21,079 bases of DNA from an uncultured Spirochaetaceae bacterium (GTDB lineage Bacteria; Spirochaetota; Spirochaetia; Treponematales; UBA12059): assembly GCA_938004315.1 (NCBI GenBank), contig CALKWG010000361.1, positions 1 through 21,079 on the forward strand, given 5' to 3'. The position numbers and the translations under genes are program-made. The notes below the pieces were generated by a model. It saw only the letters and a list, made by a program, of their open reading frames with translations, was not told the origin of the DNA and searched no databases. Below, one piece after another: positions 6,963-14,761 of this stretch; position 1 is the first letter of the stretch; the number at the start of each line of letters is the position of its first letter.

Positions 6963-7802
6963 TTGATTAAGCGCGTCAAGGGACAGACCATCAAGCTGGA
7001 CGGCTTCAATAATCTGACGAAGTCGCTGAGCTTCAACATCTACGATATCTGCTATGCGCGTTCGCGCGAGTCGCAGATTCAGTACCTGGAGTACGTGGAC
7101 GAGGAGTACAACTCGGCCAGGCTCGAGGCCATCACCGAGGAAGTGACGCGCATCATACGCGCCAAGCTCGTGCAGGTTTCGACGCAGGACTACGATCCCC
7201 GCGGCGCCAGCGTCGTGGCGCTCCTGAACGAGGACCATCCGGACGCCTACGGCGTCGGTACCGTCCCCGCGGCCGCCGCCCCGGCGACTTCGGCCCCGGC
7301 CCCCGGCGTGGTCGGCCACCTGGATAAGAGCCACATCGCCATCCACACCTATCCTGAGTACCACCAGCTGTCGGGCATCGCCACCTTCCGCGTCGATATC
7401 GACATAGCCACCTGCGGGATGATCAGCCCCTTGAAGGCCCTGCATTACCTCCTGGAGAGCTTCGACTCCGACGTGGTGATCATCGACTACCGCGTGCGCG
7501 GCTTTACCCGCGATCAGCGCGGCCGCAAGCTGTTTATCGACCATGACATCGGTTCGATCCAGGACTATATATCCGACGACTTCCTCGAAGGCTACACGGC
7601 CTACGACATCAATATCGTCTCGGACAACAATTTCCATACTAAGATGCGCAAGAAGGAGCTCGTCCTCAAGGACTATCTCTTCGGCGAGGAGATCACGGGC
7701 CTCGGGGTCAACGAGAAGAAGCGCATCAAGAAATCCCTGGATACCGAGATCCAGGAGCTGTTCGAGTGCAAGAACCTCGTCGGCCGCGGAGGGCTGGTGT
7801 GA
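6963..7802 (+). CDS. speD: S-adenosylmethionine decarboxylase proenzyme, E. coli type
   Basis: It makes decarboxylated S-adenosylmethionine, the aminopropyl donor for spermidine. The 279 residues follow the long E. coli form: KLDGFNNLTKSLSFNIYDIC (11-30), then DKSHIAIHTYPE (121-132), where self-cleavage before Ser123 should create the pyruvoyl group. CGMISPLKAL (151-160), IDYRVRGFTRD (174-184) and NNFHTKM (222-228) complete the family pattern. An Ala/Pro-rich linker (about 101-116) precedes the cleavage site. The start is TTG at 6963 with AGGAGG 11 bases upstream; the only ATG-like alternatives are far inside the domain. The stop overlaps the speE start by four bases. Confidence 0.96.
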   Translation: MIKRVKGQTIKLDGFNNLTKSLSFNIYDICYARSRESQIQYLEYVDEEYNSARLEAITEEVTRIIRAKLVQVSTQDYDPRGASVVALLNEDHPDAYGVGTVPAAAAPATSAPAPGVVGHLDKSHIAIHTYPEYHQLSGIATFRVDIDIATCGMISPLKALHYLLESFDSDVVIIDYRVRGFTRDQRGRKLFIDHDIGSIQDYISDDFLEGYTAYDINIVSDNNFHTKMRKKELVLKDYLFGEEITGLGVNEKKRIKKSLDTEIQELFECKNLVGRGGLV

Positions 7803-8761
7803 GCGGCGCGGTCCCGTCGGGCGGCGCCGCGTCCGGAGCCGGCCGGCGCGAGATACGGGAATACTTGAACCCGGGCCAGGGCATGTTCTACGCGGCCGGC
7901 CCGGCCTTGGTACGCGCTAGGACGAAGTACCAGGAGGCGGAGCTCGTCGAGAGCGAGGCGCTCGGACGCGTCCTGCTCCTCGACGGCGTGACCCAGGTAG
8001 CCGAGCGCTGGGAGTACCGCTACCACGAGCCCCTGGTGCACCCGGCCATGCTGGCCCATCCCGACCCGCGCTCGGTCCTGGTAATCGGCGGCGGCGACGG
8101 CGGCGTCCTCCGCGAGGTACTCCTTCATACCGGCGTCGAGCGCGTCGATTTCGCCGAGCTGGACGAGGAGGTGGCGCTCTTCTGCGAGCGGGAGCTCCCG
8201 CGCCTGTCCCGCGGCGCCTTCGCCGACCCGCGCGTGCGGGCCGTCTACGGCGACGGCCGGGCCTTCGTCGAATCCTCCCGGGATTCTTACGACGTGATCG
8301 TCATGGACATGACCGACCCCATGGGGCCGTCGCGCTTCTTGTATACGCTCGACTTCTTCAAGCTCGTACGCGCGCGGCTCTCGACGGAGTCGGGGGTGTT
8401 CGCCATGCACGGCGAGTCGCCGGCCGCGCGCCCGGCCGCCTACGCCTGTATCGGCCGGACCTTGGCGGAGGCCTTCCCCCTGGTGAGGACGGCGACGGCC
8501 TTCGTGCCGATGTACGGCACCCTGTGGAGCTTCCGCTACGCGAGCGCGGCCGCCGACCCCTTCGCGCTCTCGCCGACCGAGGCGGACGCGCGCATCGCGG
8601 CCCGCATGGCGAGCCGGCCCGTCTACGCCCACGGAGGCCTGTGGCCGGCCCTCTTCGCCCCCGACCCCATCATGCGCGAGGCGGCCGCCCACCCGGCCGG
8701 CCGCGTGATCACCGACGCGGCGCCGGATTTCCCCGACGCCTTCGATCCCAAGGAGGGCTAG
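7799..8761 (+). CDS. speE: Polyamine aminopropyltransferase (spermidine synthase)
   Basis: It transfers the aminopropyl group from decarboxylated S-adenosylmethionine to putrescine or a similar diamine. Over 320 residues it shows YHEPLVHPAM (75-84), the nucleotide-binding loop IGGGDGGVLREV (96-107), Glu120 for ribose binding, GDGRAF (151-156) and the catalytic loop MDMTDPMGPS (169-178, D170 and D173). The start is GTG at 7799, within GTGTGA, so it overlaps the speD stop by four bases. GGAGG lies about five bases upstream. A longer frame from 7766 lacks a ribosome site and would run deep into speD. The N-terminal 15 residues are Gly/Ala-rich and probably not part of the fold. Confidence 0.95.
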   Translation: MSGAVPSGGAASGAGRREIREYLNPGQGMFYAAGPALVRARTKYQEAELVESEALGRVLLLDGVTQVAERWEYRYHEPLVHPAMLAHPDPRSVLVIGGGDGGVLREVLLHTGVERVDFAELDEEVALFCERELPRLSRGAFADPRVRAVYGDGRAFVESSRDSYDVIVMDMTDPMGPSRFLYTLDFFKLVRARLSTESGVFAMHGESPAARPAAYACIGRTLAEAFPLVRTATAFVPMYGTLWSFRYASAAADPFALSPTEADARIAARMASRPVYAHGGLWPALFAPDPIMREAAAHPAGRVITDAAPDFPDAFDPKEG

Positions 8762-8765
8762 CGCC

Positions 8766-9335
8766 ATGGCGCAGGGGCAAGACGCCTGGACTGAGCTCGA
8801 GCGACGCCGCCTACAGGGTTACGGCATCTTCGAGGTGGAGGAGCGCGTGAGCCGCGGGCCGCACGGCAAGGACGGCCGCTTCGTGGTGGTAGGCGCGCCC
8901 GATTGGGCCGTCGTGATCCCCGCGCTGGAGCGCGACGGGCGACGGCAGCTCGTAACCGTGCGCCAGTTCAGGCACGGCTCGGGCCTGCCGAGCGCCGAGT
9001 TCCCCGGCGGCGTCGTGGAGCCAGGCGAGCCGCCAGAGGCCGCCGCCGCGCGCGAGCTTGCGGAAGAGACCGCCTATCGGGCCGGCCGGATCGTCAAGCT
9101 CGGCTCCTGCTCGCCCAACCCGGCCTTCATGGCCAATACCTTGCATATCTTCCTGGCCGAGGAGCTTACGCCGCTACCGTCCCAGAGCCTGGACGAGCAC
9201 GAGCTCGTCGACGTCCAGCTGGAGGACGAGGCGGCGGTCCTTTCGGGCTTAGGCGACCCGCCCTGGAGCCACGCCCTCATGGCTACGGCCGCCTGGTACT
9301 ACGCCCGCTACCGGGGCTACTCGCTCCGCTCGTAG
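8766..9335 (+). CDS. Nudix hydrolase, ADP-ribose-pyrophosphatase-like
   Basis: A 189-residue protein with a Nudix box at about 81-103: GVVEPGEPPEAAAARELAEETAY, which keeps G-x5-E, the REL and the EE pair that binds metal. The usual closing Gly is Ala. The segments around it (VTVRQFRHGSG at 63-73 and SCSPNPAFMANTLHIF at 114-129) resemble ADP-ribose/nucleoside-diphosphate-sugar pyrophosphatases, but the substrate is not certain. ATG at 8766 follows AAGGAGG, which lies in the last codons of speE, four bases past its stop. Co-expression with polyamine genes is clear from spacing; a direct role is not known. Its 3' end overlaps the fumarase gene on the other strand by 19 bases. Confidence 0.88.
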   Translation: MAQGQDAWTELERRRLQGYGIFEVEERVSRGPHGKDGRFVVVGAPDWAVVIPALERDGRRQLVTVRQFRHGSGLPSAEFPGGVVEPGEPPEAAAARELAEETAYRAGRIVKLGSCSPNPAFMANTLHIFLAEELTPLPSQSLDEHELVDVQLEDEAAVLSGLGDPPWSHALMATAAWYYARYRGYSLRS

Positions 9336-10960
9336 AAGTCGGCGCCCGAGGCGTCGACGGCGACCAGCGCCGGTAGGCCTTGGAGCTCTACGAGTCTGAT
9401 AGCCTCCATCCCCAGCTCCGGCCAATCGATGACCGCGGACGAGCGGACGTAGCGCTCGGCGGCCAGGGCGGCCGCCCCGCCCACGGCCGCCAGGTAGAGG
9501 CCGCCGTAGCGGCGGCAAGCGTCGGCGAAGGCCGCGCTCCGCTCCCCCTTGCCCAGCATGAGCCTGAACGCGCCCCGCGATAAAAGCTCCTCGACGTAGC
9601 CGTCCATACGCCGCGAGGTCGTGGGCCCGAGCGAGCCGGTCGGCGCGCCCTCGGGGGCGCCCGAGGGGCTGGCGTAGAAGACAGGGTAGGCCGTCCATGC
9701 GGGTAGGTTTTCACCGCGCTCGATCATGGCGCGTAGCCTGGCGTGGGCCGCGTCGCGGGCCAGGATGACCGGGCCGTGGAGCTCGACGAGCTCGCCCGCC
9801 CGTACATCCGCCGGCGGTTTCATGCCCAGTGCTAGATCCAGGCGGCGGAGGGCCTTGGGCCCGAGGCCGCCCGCCTCGAGCAGCTCATCGGGGCCGGCCA
9901 GGCGCTCGACGAAGTAGCCTTCCTCGTCGACATAGGCCAAGAGCTGCCTATGGGCCGCGCAGGATACGGCCAGGGCGATAGGCAGGCTCGCCGCATGCCG
10001 CGGCAGGCGCACGACGCGGGCGTCTCGGGCCAGGTAGCGGCCGCCGAATTGCGCGCCCCAGCCGGAGGCCGCCGCCTCCTCCATGACGATGCCCTCGGCC
10101 TCGCGGTCGCGGTAGGGGCCGCCGCCGGACGGCGGCACGTCGGGCAGGGCGTCCAGGGCGCCGCAGCTGGCCAGCTTAGCGGCCAGGAGCGCCTCCTCCG
10201 GGCTTTGGCCACCGACGGCCAGGGTTATGCGATAGGGCGGGCAGGCCGAGACGCCGAGACCGGCGACGGCGCGCCGCGCGAAGGCCCTGAAGGCCTCGGG
10301 CCGCAAGACCGCCTTGGTCTCCTGGAAGAGGGCCGCCTTGTTGGACGAGCCTCCGCCCTTGGCGACGAAGAGGAGGCGATAGGCCATGCCGGGCGCCGAG
10401 AAGATTTCGGCGGCGAGCGGCTCGTTTGCCTGGCTCGGCGCCTCTCCCCAGCCGGACAGCGGCAGGAGCTGGCTCGCTCTGAGCCTGCCGCGCTCCCAGG
10501 CCTTTGCCATGCCGGCGGCCAGCGCCGCCTCGTCCGGGGCCGCTACGGTCTCGGCCGCCCGATCCGGCTCGGGGCCGCCGCCTACCAGGACCCGATGGCC
10601 GCGCCAGCCGTATACGGCCGCCGTCCCGGTGTCCTGGCAGAGCGGGAAGCGGCCCCCGGCGGCCGTCTTGGCGTTCTCTAGGAGCGCGGCGGCGGCGATG
10701 CGCTCGAGCTCGCCGGCGTCCGGAGCGTTCGCTATCCGCGACAGGTCGCGCGCCAAGCTCCGCCGCACGCGGAACGAGAGATCGACGAAGGCCCGCTCGG
10801 CTAAGGCTTCGAGCCCGGCGGGGTCGACGATCAAGATTGGCGCCCGCGCGAGCCGCTCGACGCGCGGCGGGGGTAGAGGCAGGCGCTCGAAAGCGATCGG
10901 CTCGTCTCCGTCGGTCGGCCGGGCCAAGGCGACGTGTAAGGCGCTAGCGAAGCTGTTCAT
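9317..10960 (-). CDS. fumA: Class I (iron-sulfur) fumarate hydratase, single-chain
   Basis: It interconverts fumarate and malate using a 4Fe-4S cluster. The 547 residues contain both the alpha and beta halves fused, as in E. coli FumA/FumB. Three cluster cysteines are in their expected settings: C108 in PLCQDTGTA, C240 in SACPPYRITLAVGG and C334 in LPIALAVSCAAHR. The beta half has GPTTSRRMDGYV (446-457), KGERS (471-475), YGGLYLAAVGGAAALA (485-500) and ELGMEAIRLVEL (515-526), the normal closing signature. Related tartrate dehydratases share the fold, but the fused layout favours fumarase. The ATG at 10960 has no ribosome site; TATAGT ends six bases upstream, predicting a leaderless message. 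Confidence 0.93.
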   Translation of the reverse strand: MNSFASALHVALARPTDGDEPIAFERLPLPPPRVERLARAPILIVDPAGLEALAERAFVDLSFRVRRSLARDLSRIANAPDAGELERIAAAALLENAKTAAGGRFPLCQDTGTAAVYGWRGHRVLVGGGPEPDRAAETVAAPDEAALAAGMAKAWERGRLRASQLLPLSGWGEAPSQANEPLAAEIFSAPGMAYRLLFVAKGGGSSNKAALFQETKAVLRPEAFRAFARRAVAGLGVSACPPYRITLAVGGQSPEEALLAAKLASCGALDALPDVPPSGGGPYRDREAEGIVMEEAAASGWGAQFGGRYLARDARVVRLPRHAASLPIALAVSCAAHRQLLAYVDEEGYFVERLAGPDELLEAGGLGPKALRRLDLALGMKPPADVRAGELVELHGPVILARDAAHARLRAMIERGENLPAWTAYPVFYASPSGAPEGAPTGSLGPTTSRRMDGYVEELLSRGAFRLMLGKGERSAAFADACRRYGGLYLAAVGGAAALAAERYVRSSAVIDWPELGMEAIRLVELQGLPALVAVDASGADFYERSE

Positions 10961-10966
10961 AGGCAG

Positions 10967-10997
10967 ACTATAGCCGGGGCCGGCGACGAGCGCCAGC
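10967..10997 (-). promoter_or_regulatory. Predicted leaderless fumarase promoter
   Basis: Minus-strand TATAGT (10972-10967) ends six bases before the ATG. The -35 region is GCTGGCGC (10997-10990), 17 bases upstream of it. That block is the mirror image of the -35 region of the divergent M20 operon. Confidence 0.5.
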
Positions 10998-11023
10998 CGC
11001 TATCCCCGGCGGCGGATGCATAC

Positions 11024-11053
11024 GCTGGCGCCCGGGGCGATTTCGTGTATACT
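11024..11053 (+). promoter_or_regulatory. Predicted promoter of the M20-gpgS operon
   Basis: TATACT (11048-11053) lies 16 bases after GCTGGCGC (11024-11031), the same block found at -35 of fumarase. Transcription would begin near 11060, which is downstream of the first ATG (11057). This matters for the choice of start codon. Confidence 0.5.
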
Positions 11054-11056
11054 AGA

Positions 11057-12289
11057 ATGGCCAACGATACTTTAAGGAGGTTCAGCGCACTGAACGATAC
11101 GGACAGAACGATCGACGCCCAGGGGCTCCGCCAACTCGAGGCGGCCTTGAAAGCCGATAAAGAGCTCCTTATGGGCAATATTATCCTATTAGGAGAAGTC
11201 CCGTCGTATGCGGGCACTTGGATGAGCGACGACGAGACCGCCGACCCGAGCTACAGCGTGCGGGCCAGGTTCTTCGCCGAGAGACTCGCCGAGCTCGGGG
11301 CCGACGAGTGCGGCACCGACCGCCTGGGCAACCCCATCGGTCTCGTCAAGGGCTCCGAACCGGCCCGCGCGCCCATCCTGGTGGTAGCCGAGCTTGATTC
11401 GCTCTACGCGCCGAACGGCGATATCCATTATGAGTTGCGGGACGGGAACATCTACGGCCCGGGGATACTCGATAACGCGCTAGGGGCGGCCGCGGCGCTA
11501 TCCCTCCCCGACATGCTGAAGCGCCATGGCGCCCCACTGCGCGGCGACCTCATCATAGCCGGGCTAGCCAATACCATGCGCGACGCCAAGAACATCGCCC
11601 TCATCGAGCGTTTCGTCGACGGCTTGGAGCGTAAGCCCTGCGCCGCCGTCATCGTAAAGGGCGGTGAGCTCGGGCGCCTTAACTACTTCAGCGACGCGGT
11701 CATCCGCGCCGACTTGGTCTGCGAACGGCGGGAAGACGAACGGGGGGCGGCCGAGGATATGGTGGTGACCGCGACCGAGCTCGTCGACCGCTTCTTAGGC
11801 ATACGCATACCCAAGCGTCCCAAGAGCTCCCTCACGGTAGGCATGATCAAAGCCGGCCGTAAGTACGGCGACCCGGCGGCCCACGCGCGCATAGGCCTTG
11901 AGATCCGTAGCCTCTCCAACGACGTGCTCGCTGAGCTATCGCGCCAGGTCAAGGACATCGTCGATCTCGTGCGCTACGAGCAGCGCGTCGACCTAGTCTA
12001 CGACGTCGCCGTCGAGCTCGGCGCCCAGAACCTAGGTTGGGAGCACCCCTTGGTCAGGACCGCCGTCGGCGTTATGCGCGCCCTCGAGCTGGAGCCGGAC
12101 GTGTATCCGAGCGTGTCCGAGCTTTTCTATTTCTTGGATCGCGGCATACCCGCCGTGACCGTCGGCGTAGCCCGTGGCCAGGATTACCACCAGGAGACGG
12201 CGCACGCGTCGATCGATTCCTTGTTCACGGGCATGGCTCAGCTCATGGGGCTCGTGACGGCGCTGGATACGGGAGGCTGCCATGGCTAA
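11057..12289 (+). CDS. M20-peptidase-like protein with missing catalytic residues
   Basis: The fold is recognisable as PepT/M20: GADECGTDRLGNPIGLVKG (81-99), an ELD in place of the usual HxD (112-114), IYGPGILDNALGAAAAL (132-148) with the bridging Asp139, IGLEIRSLS (279-287) and a late TAHASIDSL (381-389). The paired Glu normally found after the second half-strand (EEG) is replaced by ANT (171-173), and the first metal His is Glu112. It is therefore probably not a working peptidase of the known kind. From ATG 11057 it has 410 residues. However, the predicted transcription start lies after that ATG, and AAGGAGG (11074-11080) stands nine bases before an in-frame CTG (11090), a likely alternative start. 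Its last eight bases overlap gpgS. Confidence 0.8.
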   Translation: MANDTLRRFSALNDTDRTIDAQGLRQLEAALKADKELLMGNIILLGEVPSYAGTWMSDDETADPSYSVRARFFAERLAELGADECGTDRLGNPIGLVKGSEPARAPILVVAELDSLYAPNGDIHYELRDGNIYGPGILDNALGAAAALSLPDMLKRHGAPLRGDLIIAGLANTMRDAKNIALIERFVDGLERKPCAAVIVKGGELGRLNYFSDAVIRADLVCERREDERGAAEDMVVTATELVDRFLGIRIPKRPKSSLTVGMIKAGRKYGDPAAHARIGLEIRSLSNDVLAELSRQVKDIVDLVRYEQRVDLVYDVAVELGAQNLGWEHPLVRTAVGVMRALELEPDVYPSVSELFYFLDRGIPAVTVGVARGQDYHQETAHASIDSLFTGMAQLMGLVTALDTGGCHG

Positions 12290-13274
12290 GACGGTCGACT
12301 GGCTCAAGGAGCGGACCTTCCATCATAGCGCCTTCTCCGACTTGGCGGCCCTCGTGCGGGCGAAGGAGGAGCGGGGCCTTCGCATATCGCTCTGCTTCCC
12401 TACCTTGAACGAGGCGGCTACGATAGCCAAGGAGATCGTCGTCATGCGCTCGGAGCTGCAGCTCCGCTACCCGCTGATCGACGAGATCGTCGTGATCGAT
12501 TCCGGTTCGGCCGACGCGACGCGCGAGGTGGCTGCCGAGTACGGCGCCAAGGTCTACCTGGCCGACGAGATCCTGCCCGAGATTCCGGCCTACAAGGGGA
12601 AGGGCGAGAACCTCTGGAAAGCGCTCTACGTGCTCGAAGGCGACATCATCCTGTACATCGACGCCGATATAAAGAACATACACCCGCGCTTCGCCTACGG
12701 TCTCTTAGGCCCCCTGCTCCTCACCGAAGGCGTCCGCTTCTCGAAGGCCTTCTACGACCGGCCCATAGCCTTGGATCAGAAGAACATCAAGCCCACGGGC
12801 GGCGGCCGCGTCACCGAGCTCGTGACTAGGCCGCTCTTCAGCCTCTTCTATCCCGAGCTGTCGCAGTTCATCCAGCCGCTCTCGGGCGAATACGCCGGCT
12901 TCCGCGACTGCTTCGATTCTATCTCCTTCCCCATAGGCTACGGCATAGAGACCAGCATGCTCCTCGACCTATACGAGCGCTACGGCATGGACGCCATGGC
13001 CCAGGTCGACCTCGATAAGCGCGTGCACCGCAACCAGAGCACCTTGGCGCTCGGCCGCATGTCCTTCGGCATCATGCAGACCTTCCTAGCCAAGCTTAAA
13101 GCCTCGGGGGCGGCGACGCTCGACGCGGAGCTCTACGATACGATGATCCAGTATGAGCTCGAAGCCGGCGGCTATCGCCGACGCGAGAGCCGGATCCATA
13201 TCGTAGAGCGGCCGCCCATAGTGAGCGTGCCCGCGTACCTTGAGAAATTCCCCGGGAGGAAGCCGGACGCATGA
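12282..13274 (+). CDS. gpgS: Glucosyl-3-phosphoglycerate synthase (GT81)
   Basis: It transfers glucose from a nucleotide sugar to 3-phosphoglycerate, the first step to glucosylglycerate. The 330 residues follow actinobacterial GpgS closely: FPTLNEAATI (39-48), VIDSGSADAT (71-80), KGKGENLWKAL (105-115), the metal-binding DAD (127-129) within ILYIDADIKN, PTGGGRVTELVTRPL (171-185), QPLSGEYAGFR (198-208) and H249 in RVHRNQ, the last metal ligand. Mannosyl-3-phosphoglycerate synthases are less similar in these segments, so glucose is the likelier donor, though not proved. ATG at 12282 has GGGAGG six to eight bases upstream. It overlaps the gene before by eight bases and the gene after by four (ATGA). 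Confidence 0.93.
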   Translation: MAKTVDWLKERTFHHSAFSDLAALVRAKEERGLRISLCFPTLNEAATIAKEIVVMRSELQLRYPLIDEIVVIDSGSADATREVAAEYGAKVYLADEILPEIPAYKGKGENLWKALYVLEGDIILYIDADIKNIHPRFAYGLLGPLLLTEGVRFSKAFYDRPIALDQKNIKPTGGGRVTELVTRPLFSLFYPELSQFIQPLSGEYAGFRDCFDSISFPIGYGIETSMLLDLYERYGMDAMAQVDLDKRVHRNQSTLALGRMSFGIMQTFLAKLKASGAATLDAELYDTMIQYELEAGGYRRRESRIHIVERPPIVSVPAYLEKFPGRKPDA

Positions 13275-14761
13275 CGGTGTTAATGGTTCATTACCATCTG
13301 AAGCCCGGCGGCGTCTCGACGGTCATCAAGCGGCAAGCCAGGGCCTTGGCGCACGAGGGCATAGCCTGCGGGCTCTTAGTCGGCGAGGCGCCTGAGGGCG
13401 TCGCCCCCGCGTCCCTGCCCGGCTTCGCCGTAGAGCCGGCTTTGGCCTACGACCCGCCGGCCGATAGGGGCGCGGCGGCGAGCTTAGGCGCGCCGGGCGA
13501 CGATCCGAGGATCGGCCTCATCAAGGCCGCCGTCGAGCGCGAGGCGCGGGCCCTCGGCCCCGATACGGTCATCCATGTCCATAATCCCACGCTCGCGAAA
13601 AATACGGCCTTGCTTCCGGCGCTGGCCGCCTTAGCGAAAGACGGCTATCCCATCCTCATGCACGTCCATGACCTGGCGGAGGACTGGCGGCCCGAGCTGT
13701 ACCGGCCCGTCGGGTATCCGGAAGGCTGCGCCTGGGCGGCCATCAACGGCCGCGACGCCGCGCGGCTTAAGGGGGCGGGGGCCGGGCTCGTCGCCTCCCT
13801 ACCTAACCCCGTCTTCTCCGATTCAGAGCTCGAGGCTTATGCCCGCTCATGTAACGAAGCGCCGCCTAAGCCGAGGCGCGGCGGCAAGGCGGACGCCTCG
13901 ACGCTCATCTATCCGGTGCGCGGCATTAGGCGTAAGAACTTAGGCGAGGCCCTGCTCGTCGCCCGGTACTTGCCCGCGGGCATGCGCTTAGCCGTCACCT
14001 TGCCGCCGAGCTCCGAGCGCGACAAGCCCTACTATGAGGCTTGGGTCTCATGCGCCGCTCGCCTCGGCCTAGCGGCCGAGTTCGGCGCCGGCCTCAGGGC
14101 GAGCCTCGACGAGAACTACGCCCGGGCGGCGGCCGTGCTCACGAGTTCGATTAAGGAAGGCTTCGGGCTTTCGTACCTCGAGCCCTTGGCGCGCCGTAAG
14201 CCGGTACTCGGCCGGCGCCTTGCGCAGGTCTGCGATGATTTCGAGGCGGCAGGCCTGCGCTTGGGCGGCCTCTATGATGAACTACGCGTGCCCGAGGGGC
14301 TGTGCGACCTCAAGGCCATGGCCGCGCGAGCGCGCGCCGACGCCGAACGCTGCGCCCGGGCTTTCGGCCTCGGGGAGGACGGCGCGGCGCTGGCCGACGG
14401 CGTCGAGAGGCTCTTCATCCCCGGCTGCGACTATGGCCGTTTGGACGAGGCCGCCCAGGCCGAGCTCATAGGCGCGATCGCGCGGGATCAGGGAGCCATG
14501 CAGGCTTTTGCCGACGCCAACTCCTGGCTTACAGGCCTGGCCGCGCTCGCAGGCGCGGGGCCTCAGGCGGACGGGCAAGGGTGGGTCGCGCTAGGCTCGC
14601 TTTCCCCCTGGTCTGAGCGACGCTACGGCCGGGCCCTCCGCGCGGCTTACGAATCGCTCTTCAAGGCGAAGGCGCACGGCCGGGACCTCGCGCCGCCCGA
14701 TACGCGCGCCTTAGCCCATAGCTACCTTACGCCGGAGCAGTACTATGCCGTCGGGCTCTGA
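13271..14761 (+). CDS. GT4-like glycosyltransferase
   Basis: The 496-residue protein opens with VLMVHYHLKPGGVSTVIKR (3-21), the acceptor-side Gly-rich loop of GT-B enzymes, and has VIHVHNPTLAKN and ILMHVHDLAEDW in the first domain. YPVRGIRRKNLGEALLVARY marks the start of the donor domain (Arg/Lys binding the diphosphate), and SIKEGFGLSYLEPLARRKPVL holds the EGFG...E motif of retaining GT4 transferases. About 100 residues at the C-terminus have no recognised motif. Donor and acceptor are unknown; its place in the operon suggests a glucosylglycerate-type acceptor. Translation is coupled to gpgS through ATGA, with GGGAGGA upstream. The 3' end overlaps the HAD gene by 17 bases. Confidence 0.82.
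   Translation: MTVLMVHYHLKPGGVSTVIKRQARALAHEGIACGLLVGEAPEGVAPASLPGFAVEPALAYDPPADRGAAASLGAPGDDPRIGLIKAAVEREARALGPDTVIHVHNPTLAKNTALLPALAALAKDGYPILMHVHDLAEDWRPELYRPVGYPEGCAWAAINGRDAARLKGAGAGLVASLPNPVFSDSELEAYARSCNEAPPKPRRGGKADASTLIYPVRGIRRKNLGEALLVARYLPAGMRLAVTLPPSSERDKPYYEAWVSCAARLGLAAEFGAGLRASLDENYARAAAVLTSSIKEGFGLSYLEPLARRKPVLGRRLAQVCDDFEAAGLRLGGLYDELRVPEGLCDLKAMAARARADAERCARAFGLGEDGAALADGVERLFIPGCDYGRLDEAAQAELIGAIARDQGAMQAFADANSWLTGLAALAGAGPQADGQGWVALGSLSPWSERRYGRALRAAYESLFKAKAHGRDLAPPDTRALAHSYLTPEQYYAVGL

Noticed and set aside
7766..7798. Longer speE start at 7766
   Set aside because: No ribosome site; GTG 7799 has GGAGG and the usual four-base overlap with speD.
7673..8767. Long minus-strand frame opposite speD/speE
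   Set aside because: Composition is typical of a GC-rich shadow; speE on the other strand has all its motifs.
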